From contig CM041196.1 of NCBI GenBank assembly GCA_023078555.1, positions 9,504,985 through 9,568,984 on the forward strand: 64,000 nt of DNA, in the 5' to 3' direction. Position numbers and translations under genes: made by a program. This document shows, in pieces, positions 41,408 through 50,891 of the stretch. Position 1 is the first letter of the stretch. Each line of letters begins with the position of its first letter. Source of the stretch: Ulva prolifera (Eukaryota > Chlorophyta > Ulvophyceae > Ulvales > Ulvaceae). Under the pieces are notes generated by a model. It did no database searches. It was not told where the DNA came from and saw only the letters and a program-made list of their open reading frames with translations.

Positions 41408-44179
41408 TCAGTCAACACCTTCTATCACAATCGGAGGAAACACAGGGAACAGAGCATCCCACACAGGTGCGGCAGTCAGGCCACAGCCCCCCTCCGCAAC
41501 CACCTCCACGCCCCGCACCTCCTCAGGCTGACATCTGTCACAGTGACTTGGCCCGTGGCATAGCATCCCCACCACGGCCACGCCCCCCGCCACCTTGCAC
41601 TCACTGAAACAGCTCCTCTCCGCCATGACTGCCCTCGCCACACGGAGGCCCACAGCGCACCTGGCCACATCCACCCGCCGAGCCGTCATCACAGCATGCA
41701 TCGACACAGCCACCCCCATGTCGCTGCAGTCACGCACCTGAACCGCCTCGAGCGTCACGCGCGCCTGGGCCCCCTCATGCACGCACCGGGACTCCCGCCC
41801 CTCCGCCGCGCCGCGCGCGCGCAGCGCGTCCCATGCGTGCTGAAGCGCCTCGGGCCCGCACCGCCCGCAGACGCCGCACGGCGCCTCAAAATCGTACGAC
41901 CCTTCCCCCACATGCATGCCGGTTGCGCAGCCGGAGACTTGCGTCTCTCGCACCCGCATGACCGCGCCATTGGCAACGTCCACCCCAACGCCCCCCGTGG
42001 ATAGAGCGCAGCGTAGGAGAGAGGCCCGGGTGAGCACCCCGGCAACATGGACCCCCCTTTGTGCGCCTGACAAGCTACAGGAGACGAGCTTCAGGTCTGC
42101 GCGGCCGGCCGTGCGCGCGGTGGCCGCGATGCCCGCGGCGTGAGCTTTGACACGCTTCGCCGTGAGCGCGCCACCGCCCGGCCGCACGAGCAGCGCCGCC
42201 GGTCCGGCGGTGCACTCGCAGTCCTGCGCCGTGAGGTTCCCACCGCTGGCCACAGCGAGGGCATGGCGTTTGGCGTGAACTTCACTGTCGACGACCGACA
42301 TGCTCGCGCCGCTGCTCGCGACAAAGGCATCTCGTACGCCCTGCCCCACCGTGCACTTTCGCACTGCACACGTAGCCACCGCGCCTTCCGCGAAGACCGC
42401 TCTCGTCGCGTCAGCGAAACGGCATCCCACCACCGACGTGTCTGCAAGGGTCTTCACGCTCTCGCGGCCCCTCACAGCACCCCCCTCGAAAGAGCAATCC
42501 TCAATCTGCGCTGACCCGTCTTTCTCCACGATGATGTCCCGCCGATGGCCGCGGAACGAGCAGCCCCGCACCGTCACCGCCGGCACCGCGCGCAGACCGA
42601 GGCCACCTTGCATCCCTTCAACGCCTAGGTCTGCACCAAGAGCAGCTAGAGACACACGCACCGCGTCCCTCATGCCTTCATGCCCCTCAAAGCGGCACCC
42701 GACGATGTCGGCTCGGGCCGCCCCATGCACCTGCACCGCCCGGCCGTACTGCTTCATGACAACCTCATGCATGCGTACGACGGTCGGCGCCCCCGGCCTC
42801 CGCGAGGCGATGACGCCAAACATGCAGTCCTCCACCGACCCGCCCTCGACGTCAATCTCCCCGCCGGTGCAGATGTACGCGGCTGGAGGGTCGGCGATGC
42901 GAGCGCGCCCCGCGGCGTCGCGCTGCTTGGCTGAACTCGCGACCACCGCGCTCATGTGCGCCACGCGGGAGTCCTTCACCCGCACCCGGCCGCAGTTCAC
43001 ATGCATGCCGATGTAGCCCTCCGGGATGTCGCAGCGGAGGAAGCGGCCGCGCGCGCCGTCCTCCACCATGACGGCCGCGTCAGGCAGGACGTCCCCCGAC
43101 TGCGGCAGCTCACCCCCCCGGAAGCACACCCCGACCGCCGCAACACTGGCGTTGCTGGACGCATAACACGCAGCCCCCGCGGCCGCGACCTGCCCACCCT
43201 CAAACCTCATGGCCGCGCCCGAGCACACAAAACACGCGAGATCTGCGCCACGGGCGTCGCAACGTGACAACACCGCGCGGCTGCGGCGGCCATCCGCCAC
43301 CACAGCGTGGCCGCAGCGTAGCCGGCACAGCAGCAGTGCGGCGGCACCGCCCGTACCGACCCTAAGCGCCAGCCCGTCCGGACTCTGCATGTCGCAGCGC
43401 ATCATCTGAAGCCGCGCTGCCCCCTGTGACCACTTCAGCGGCAAGCTGTCCAGCCTCACAGCGATCGCCTCCGCGGGCCCCTGGCCACAGAACTGGACGC
43501 CCGTCATCGTCCCCCGGGCACCGTCCACCAGCGTGCATGCCTCAGCGCAGCGGATGCTGCTCTCGCACACTTCCAGTGACGCAGTCGCACCAGCGGCGAC
43601 GGCGGTCAGGCGAAAGTCGGCGATGTGGCAATGGCGCAGGCGCGCCGTGCCGCCATGCATGCGCAGCCAGGTCCCTTCGTTTGGGGTGCAGGGGCTGCTG
43701 GTGTCCTGGCTGCCGGTGCCGATGAGGGTGCAGTCGTCGGCGGCGACGTGGCTACCGGGGTCATTTGCAACAACGGCGGTGGCGGTCACGCCTCGCAGGA
43801 CGGACGACTGCAGCGCAGTAGAGGCTCTAGCCTCAGAGATGACGCAGATGCGGCAGTTGTGGAAGGAGCAGGCGGTGAGGGTGGCGGTGGTGGCGGGGCC
43901 GTGAGCAACCAGGGCGATGGGGCAGTCGCGCCAGGTGCATTGGGACAGGGCGGCGGAGGCGCCATGCACGATGTAGAGGGTGCACGCGTAGAAGGTGCAT
44001 CTCTGGAAGTTTCCGCAGAAGTCCAAGCCGGCACATATGACGGCGCCACCTGCACCGAGGAGCTGGTGACACCATGCAGTGGAAGCAGCTGAAGTACTTT
44101 TGTTAATTGACGCGGTGGGCAGTGGCGGAGCGGCTGACTGTGTAGGCAGAAAAGCAGGTTTGACCTGATCGGTACGCAA
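41408..44179 (-). CDS. Large right-handed beta-helix repeat protein (pectin-lyase-like fold)
   Basis: An uninterrupted frame of 923 codons from ATG 44179 to the stop at 41408. Almost the entire length is made of irregular 20-25-residue coils with alternating small, hydrophobic and Cys residues, such as LSQCTWRDCPIALVAHG, LRHCHIADFRLTAV, FEGGQVAAAGAACYASSN, IEDCSFEGGAV and LLRCALSTGGVGVDVANG. This is the pattern of parallel beta-helix (PbH1) repeats seen in pectin-lyase-like folds and in proteins such as FBXO11 and NosD. Cysteine is very frequent. A Cys cluster near the C-terminus (CGVCGRCGP) stands out. No catalytic motif, clear signal peptide or F-box was seen, so a binding or scaffold role is more likely than an enzyme. 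It sits tail to tail with LRR copy 2, and a remnant sits in the same place after copy 1. Confidence 0.75.
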   Translation of the reverse strand: MRTDQVKPAFLPTQSAAPPLPTASINKSTSAASTAWCHQLLGAGGAVICAGLDFCGNFQRCTFYACTLYIVHGASAALSQCTWRDCPIALVAHGPATTATLTACSFHNCRICVISEARASTALQSSVLRGVTATAVVANDPGSHVAADDCTLIGTGSQDTSSPCTPNEGTWLRMHGGTARLRHCHIADFRLTAVAAGATASLEVCESSIRCAEACTLVDGARGTMTGVQFCGQGPAEAIAVRLDSLPLKWSQGAARLQMMRCDMQSPDGLALRVGTGGAAALLLCRLRCGHAVVADGRRSRAVLSRCDARGADLACFVCSGAAMRFEGGQVAAAGAACYASSNASVAAVGVCFRGGELPQSGDVLPDAAVMVEDGARGRFLRCDIPEGYIGMHVNCGRVRVKDSRVAHMSAVVASSAKQRDAAGRARIADPPAAYICTGGEIDVEGGSVEDCMFGVIASRRPGAPTVVRMHEVVMKQYGRAVQVHGAARADIVGCRFEGHEGMRDAVRVSLAALGADLGVEGMQGGLGLRAVPAVTVRGCSFRGHRRDIIVEKDGSAQIEDCSFEGGAVRGRESVKTLADTSVVGCRFADATRAVFAEGAVATCAVRKCTVGQGVRDAFVASSGASMSVVDSEVHAKRHALAVASGGNLTAQDCECTAGPAALLVRPGGGALTAKRVKAHAAGIAATARTAGRADLKLVSCSLSGAQRGVHVAGVLTRASLLRCALSTGGVGVDVANGAVMRVRETQVSGCATGMHVGEGSYDFEAPCGVCGRCGPEALQHAWDALRARGAAEGRESRCVHEGAQARVTLEAVQVRDCSDMGVAVSMHAVMTARRVDVARCAVGLRVARAVMAERSCFSECKVAGGVAVVGMLCHGPSHCDRCQPEEVRGVEVVAEGGCGLTAAPVWDALFPVFPPIVIEGVD

Positions 44180-46752
44180 AACAGCAGCGAGGGCCTTTGA
44201 CTAGGCAGCTGGCGGGACTTTCACCCTTGAACGTGTAGCGACAAGTATCCTAGGACCGCAGATCGATAGTCTGTGAACGGCAGCCGCTGATGTCTGTGCT
44301 CTGAAGGGACTTGCTGCATGCACAGCTGCAGTGCAGCTTTGCCAGTGCATCGGCACCGGCATGACGCACATCAACGGTAGAGCCCGTGTCTGCCGAGGGG
44401 CATGACTGTGCTGTGGAGACGCGGACTGAGAGGGCATGCCAGTCATGATGGTTGATTTCAACAGGGCCGTGCCCGGACTTTAATTGTGCCTCGGCATTGC
44501 GGCAGGAGGCCAACCCTGGCACAGGGATCACACGATTCTCAAGGGCCAGACTACCACGATGATGGCATTGAAGGAGCAAGGGCCCGCAGGATGGAAACGT
44601 GTACATGTGAGCCAGGTCATGGGAGGCCTCACGTCATCCCATGAATGATGCACCACACACAGCACAGCGTGAGCATGTACTGAGATACTAAGCTCTATGC
44701 CTGCCGCAGCCTTTGCATCTGCACAGATTCCCTTGCGAGATTGCAGCTATCATGACATGCGTGTATCAGTTTGAACTTAGATCAGGCGGCGCTCACCGTT
44801 GAAAGTGGTGTCCGTGAAACGTGCTCCTTTGCCAGAGAGCAGGAAGATACCATCTGGGGCGATGGAGATGGACCCGTCCGCGACAGAGCCACCGAAACTG
44901 GTGCACCTCCATACATCGAAGGGTGTCCCGATACCCAGCGCCCCATTCGTATGTTATTTACGGCGCAATTCATGCGGCAGGACCACATGCAGGTTGCGGG
45001 CGGTGATCTCTCGCACCAGATCCTCCAGCGATGCCACATCCCTCTGCACTCAGCCAGGCATTTCCTATTACAGGAATTTATTCATTTGTGTCACGGCCCA
45101 AAACCGCTGGGCTAGGCGTCAGTGGACAGCCACGGCGAACCACTTGTCATGCGACACATTCCTGGTCGAAATGACTGCCTGATAGCTCTTCACGGCAACT
45201 TTAGCAGAATTTTATAGACTATAAAAACACGACGGTGGATTCCAACTGTTCTATCGTCAAGTGGATGGAGATCTCGCGAAGGCGTGCGTTGCTGCCAGCG
45301 ATCCTGACGTCGGGATCGTACTCAAGGTTCGAATGTTGCACGCATAGCAGCTCCCAGGCAAAAGCTCTGACAGATATGCGCACCGTGTCGCATGTATAAT
45401 CCTTCATCTTTGTCGACTTGAAGCATGCTGCACCGAGCCATCTCAGTTCCGATGTTGGCACAAGGTCTATGACGGGCGTCGGAACCCCGGAACTGCCACA
45501 CCCGCACTTAACACAGACACTAGGACGACGAACAGTAGCAGAAGTATGCGTTACGTGCGAGATGTGGCCGCAGGCGTGGGCGCGGACGGCACGCTTGCCG
45601 CGAGCGCTCCAGCATTCTGTAGACATCAGCTTGCGCAGCCTGAGGCGCAAACACACGAACGCCGGCAGGTGATAGGACCGTTTCGACAAGTTTCCACAAA
45701 TAAGTTGAACATGATCCGTGTCATGCTCACGCCGAAGTCGCTAACGAGCGTGGGCGACAGGCGCCCAGGCCACGTAACAAGGGACCCCTCCAGACACTTC
45801 GGAAGTTGAGACACAGACGGACGTACAGAAATCCAGGCAGGCTAGACCACGGAACGTAGTGGATATCAGCGCTGTATCATTTAGCTCCTGGTGGCATCCA
45901 GACTCAAACCTCTGTCCGGGATGCGTACGGCAAGGCGTAGCTTCCCGGCGGGCCTGCAAGAGATGAAGCCGCCCGGCCACGTTGCATAGGAGACTGCCGA
46001 AGATCACCAATACCGTAAAACATTGTCAAAGTTGTTGCGTTTTCAAGTGCGGCTAGATGCAGAGCCCCTTCGACTGTGCGAGACAGGACACGCGTGGCAT
46101 TGACACTTGCAGTTGCGCGTCTGGCGCCAGGATAATCACAAATCGGTCACCAGAACGCTTGACGGGTAGCCAGCTGGCAGCGAGGTTGCCAAATGACGTG
46201 CCACCTCGGCGGAGACACCTTCTCATGACCACCCATCAGACTGCCCGATGTGTGCACTGGCACACATACCTGCGACTGGTTATTCCTTCATTGTCATACC
46301 CAACATCTGCAACAGCGGCCGTCCGAGGTGATCGGCTGTGCAGACTGTCCAGGCTGGGTCCAGCAAGTGCACCAGGCCATCTGCGACGCATGCAAAACAG
46401 CACGCACGCGCTCCTCGACACATTGATCCGGCCTGGAGGTTGCGACGCCCCCAGACACTGGCATGATCTGAAAGCTGCAGGATTACACAGCCACGGCAAG
46501 CAGAGCTGTTGCAGATCAGTGAACAAGGCGGGGGTGCCCGTCGCCACAATGGGGACTCTGGAAACGTTAACGCCTTGGCGGAGATTCAGTATGTTAGTTC
46601 AGAAAGACAATCTGGTATAGTTGACATAGCAGTATGGCAAAAGAGTGGGCACATCAACGCCGCTTGCAACACGACTCTATTGACACAGTCATTGATCCAG
46701 GCTGCTCGTTGTCATCCGCCTGTCACTTGCCGCTCAGACGTCACAGGCTCGC
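44180..46752. other. Region with scattered coding-like frames, no gene identified
   Basis: On the minus strand, 45689-45219 contains a long frame with a protein-like second half (VIDLVPTSELRWLGAACFKS, then SVRAFAWELLC). A short frame at about 45035-44950 reads VASLEDLVREITARNLHVVL and stops soon after; its pattern resembles the end of a STAS domain of sulfate transporters. These may be exons of one minus-strand gene, but the link is not established. The rest (44180-44770, 46010-46750) shows nothing I can name. Confidence 0.25.
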
Positions 46753-47919
46753 ATGGATTCCCCCGTGAAAAGTGAAAGTGCCAGTCTGCGCCTCACTCGC
46801 GATGCAGCCTCTGTGTTGGTCTCGGGCACGACTGACGTGCTGGACATCCCTGCCTCCTGTGCGCAGCGAAGCACGCTCGTAGCTGACCTCCGCGACCAAC
46901 TCGATCATCACGAAGTCGTCGTGCCGCTGCCTCTGGGCTGGGACGAGGTGCAGGCATGGGTGACCTGTGCCGAGGGACAAGGCAACGCTGGTGCTGGGAA
47001 CAGGGCCGTGGCCAGCAGCGCCAAGGGAGAAGACGCGGCAGGCCTGGACGCCACGATCACGCGCGCCCTGAAGGTGAGATATAATTTCAAGTGCTGGTAT
47101 GGTGACTGGTTCGTTCTGCTCGTGTCATGGGCCGGCTTGGTGCACGGCAGTGAGCATGCCGTGCTCAGGCAGGGCTGCTTCGTGAGTCCTGATGGCGATG
47201 AATACTATCACAGTACTTCGATCAGCGGAAGGGTGACATCTACGCATGGCTCTGCTGGTGTGCATGCTGGGTCCGCCCAGATCTCCTTGACATTGGGGCA
47301 CTCTGAACCCACTCATCCAACGCGGGGTCTATCATCTGCAGCACATCAGACTGCTCATCCGAGACAACGGCTGCTCAACCACTCAAAATCTCCCTTTCAG
47401 TACCTGACTTCAAAGAGTCTAAAGATCTGCACAATGACTCCCTGCTTGAAAGCAAATAACAAAGCTGCTGCTGCCCACATCCGACTTGCATTGTTTCCGA
47501 GCCTGAGGGCCCGGGGGACTGGCGCTGAGGCCTAGCCACAGCAGCGCTCCAGGATTCCCCGCGTGTTTTGTGTGTAGCAGCACTGCCCTTGACGCTGCTG
47601 GCGGGAGCACACGTACAGGCTGCCGACTTCTTCCGAGACGATGCCACCGCCGCACAAGTCACTGACACGCTCGCAGACCTGCTGGCTGCGTTCACAATCA
47701 CCCCCCCCGTCTGCAGAGGACCAAGCTCGAGCTGCAAAGGTGCTTCCTGGACTTGCATGCTGATCATGCTTTCAATACACAGCCAAGCAAGCTAGAGACC
47801 GGCAGGTCACCCACACGGCGGTCTGCTGTGTGGAAACACACATCGTCACTCGATGGAGTCTCCACATCACATCGTGACAGCATGCTACAGTATCTCTGGC
47901 TGATGATGTCAAAACGGAT

Positions 47920-47952
<33 letters not shown>

Positions 47953-50061
47953 AGTCGTCCCTGAGATCACACACCCGTTGATGGTCGATTGTGCCTGGTA
48001 AGCAGTGTGGGGTCGCTTTGCAGCATTTTCAGGGTTGCCACCCAAAAACAGACCTGAATATTCGGAATTGTTACATATGATGTGGCCCGACGACCCAACA
48101 CTGGTGGTGAGAGACGCGTCCGGCTGTGCAGATCGTCCGGGCAGTGTCCCACAATGACGTGCTCGAGATCCTCACCGCCGTTTGCAAGAAAACCCATCCA
48201 CGCAACAGATCACCGAATGCCGTGGCCTTTGAACATGGCTCCAGCAGCTCATACTTCCGCCCACGCCCACCTGTCCCTCTCGGGCCGTACGTCGGACGGC
48301 TGCTGCAGCTCCTGCCTCGCAGCTTCCACCCGGCCGTCGTGCGCTCGTGCTGCCTTGACCCCACCGACCCGCAGTCGTGCGACCTCCGAGTGCTTCACTC
48401 AGTACCGGAGCTCAGCACGCATGACAGATATTTAAGTAATGAAGAGCTAGCGCAGCTCCTCGCGGCGGCAGGGCCTCTTGCCGGGGGCTGCGTAGAGCAA
48501 GCCACTGCCGGCACCGATTCCAGCCGACGACTCCAGCCTGATCAGCGCGCGCCTGGAACGCCCGCCGGAACAGGTTCCTGCGTCCATGCATGTGATGGGC
48601 CATTCGAGACGGGGTGCGGCGCGGAGTGGCGGCTGCCGGAGGGGCGCCTGACGCGGTTGAAGCTAGGCATCGATGAGTCACGTGGTGTTCTTCAAGCCCC
48701 TGCGGATGGTGATTCATCTTTGGGGATCCAGCAAAAATCCGCCCGCTGGTGCAATGCGCTGGCGCAGCTCCGCACGTTGCGATCCCTCGCGGTCGCGGCT
48801 GCGGGTGGAGGGCTCACGTACAGCGTGGGCGAGTTCACGGCCGTGCTGCGCCGCTTCCCGGCCCTCACACACCTCCGAATCTCATACGCAGATCTCGGCC
48901 AGAGTCCCCAGCTCGAAGATACCCCAGCCGCTAGAGCAAACGGCGTTTTGCAGCTCCTCGAGGGGGTTGCCATGCTGGGTTCGCAGCTGCAGTGCTTTGA
49001 ACTAGGCCGCTGCTCTGATGTTGCTCCATCCGCGGACCGCGCACACCTCGAGTCTGCAGCTGGCGGCATTGCCCAGCTGTCCCGCCTGTCGCGGGTGACA
49101 TGTCTGCGCCTGACTGGAATGGTGTTCACATCTGAGCTTGTGCTTGCATGGGCTGAAGCCATCGACGAGCTGCCAGCTCTGCAGGAGCTCGACATCGTTC
49201 CGGTGCGGGGCGCCGTATCCAGCGCTCAGCGGGAAAGTAGCGCGGCCGGCTCAGCCCCTGGACGTGGCGCAGCTGGCTCAGCCCACAGCGTGCTGCTGCG
49301 GAGCCTGTTTGACATTCCGGGGTTGCCGTCGCTGAGTCATCTCCAGATGGGTGTAGAGGAGGTCCGGGGACGAGTCGACACGATGTCGGACGAGGCACTG
49401 CTGGCAGACTGCCATGCATGTATGCGCAAGCACAGCCCGGCTCTGCTGGCCAGGCTCACTAGCCTGTGCCTCGGCCCGGGCATGTTTGCCTGCGGGCTGG
49501 GGGGTGGCTCTGTCGCAGCCCTGCTCGCAGACATGCCGGCGCTCTGTTCGCTGCGGTTGACTGCATCCTCGGACGGGTTTGCAATGGCCCAATTCCGCGC
49601 TGATGGCCTGATGAGTTCGCGGGATCTCCTGAGCCTGGTAGATGTGTTGCCGGGCATGTCAGGGCTGACACGCCTCGATATCAGCTGCTGTGGGGCCCGC
49701 GGCGTCGTGGTGCTGGCGGTGCTGACCGCTCTAGCGCGGCGTGGCGTGGAGGAATGTGAGGGGCTGCGTGAGCTGGACATTGGGGGGAACGACGTCTGGC
49801 CGCAGCACGCGGCGGAGCTCGCTGGCGTGCTGCGGCAGTTCAGCGGCCTCGAGCGGCTGGGCATGCACAACCATGGGCATGCACAACCATGGGGCTCAAC
49901 GGGCGATTCGGCCTGGAGGGGCTTGGGCCAGTTTTGCTGGGTCTGGCCTATCTGCCGCGGCTACAGGTGCTATTTGCAGTGCACAATGTCCTTCAGGCAG
50001 ACAAGGTGGCAGCTTGGGACCTCACCGCTGGCCTTGCGCACGTGAGTGATGTTCAGCTATG
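46753..50061 (+). CDS. SKP1/BTB-like plus LRR gene, copy 3
   Basis: Exon 1 (46753-47073) starts MDSPVKSESASLRLTRDAAS and holds LDIPASCAQRSTLVADLRDQ and PLPLGWDEVQAWVTCAEG, with a donor AAG/GTGAGA. Exon 2 (47619-about 47739) is AADFFRDDATAAQVTDTLAD and following. Together they resemble SKP1: an N-terminal strand-helix half and the later helix of the AANYLDI type. Exon 3 (48132-50061) has PYVGRLLQLLPRSFHPAVV, CCLDPTDPQSCDLRVL, then LRRs (LTRLKLGID, LTHLRISY, LTRLDISCCGARGVVVLAVL, CEGLRELDIGGNDVWPQHAA). The reading frame shifts near 49870-49895, beside a 16-bp tandem duplication (GGGCATGCACAACCAT). In the corrected frame it ends FGLEGLGPVLLGLAYL to AHVSDVQL, TGA at 50059-50061. TGTAA lies at 50138. 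Confidence 0.72.
47921..47951. repeat. Poly-G tract of 31 bases
   Basis: An uninterrupted run of G in the second intron of LRR copy 3. It can form G-quadruplexes, and its length is unlikely to be exact in the assembly. Confidence 0.95.
48005..48102. repeat. Dispersed repeat of about 100 bp, copy 2
   Basis: It begins TGTGGGGTCGCTTTGCAG, contains GACCTGAATATTCGGAATTG and ends CCCAACACTGGTG. It lies about 30 bp before exon 3 of LRR copy 3. Confidence 0.85.
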
Positions 50062-50891
50062 AGATATCTAGATCTTCCCTGTTGAATCTTCCCTGTTTTT
50101 GGTTGGCAATGGGAATTTGCAGTTGCTTATTTCGAGTTGTAACGCGTGTCTGCATCACGACAACTCTGTGTGCACCAAAGGTGGCTGTGGGCCGGTAGCA
50201 GGAGCTGACATGTGTGCTCCGCCAGTGCGACTCCCACCTCAGAGCACGTTCTTGCACCAACCTGTCCCCTCCTGCGCTCTGTAGCACTGCAGCGACTCTC
50301 ACTCTCAGCGACTCTGCAGTCATTCACCACCGTGTCAGTCGTTACAGAAGAGGGGACGATGGTTGACAAACACACACAAAGAACCTCGTCCGGCCCAACG
50401 TTGTACAGCCACCCGCACGCGGCCACACTACAGCAGCTCACACCCCTGAGGCCGCATCAGCCCATGGTGGTCACACTGCATAGCCCCCGCAGGACCCCGG
50501 GGCTGCACCCTGTGGCTGGGCAGGTACCTCAGGCACCTGGAGGTCAGTGCCGGTGACAGCTAGCTGGCGCGCCGACGGAGCTGCAGTGAGCAGCAAGCCA
50601 TGGTGCTCGGCAGTGGCACCCCATATGCATGCCAACCTGCTCTCCCACATTGATGTGCTCCTACGCAGCAGTGCCCAGAGCCTAGTGGGACGCTTGCAGT
50701 TGAACGGCCCGTGCTTCAGACGGGGTTCGTGTACGCGTGTCGCCTTTGCATGTCACAGGTTACATCATGGTGCCACTTGACGATGTCCAGGGCGCCTGAC
50801 CTGTTACACTCAACAAAGGGGAGCTGCATATGTGTCATGTCCAGAAAGGCCCGGGCACGCTCGAGCGAAAAGTATGTCTACAAGGCTCACC
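50062..50891. other. Intergenic between converging LRR copies 3 and 4
   Basis: No gene seen. Candidate TGTAA polyadenylation words lie at 50138 (plus, for copy 3) and 50764 (minus, for copy 4). Confidence 0.5.

Noticed and set aside
41696-44092. Several plus-strand frames opposite the beta-helix gene
   Set aside because: Arg/Pro/Ala-rich antisense shadows of a GC-rich coding region; the minus-strand frame shows the repeated beta-helix pattern.
46320-46430. Zinc-finger peptide with CADC...CDAC spacing on the plus strand
   Set aside because: The frame is short and isolated, ends at a stop soon after the second Cys pair and has no identifiable neighbouring exon.
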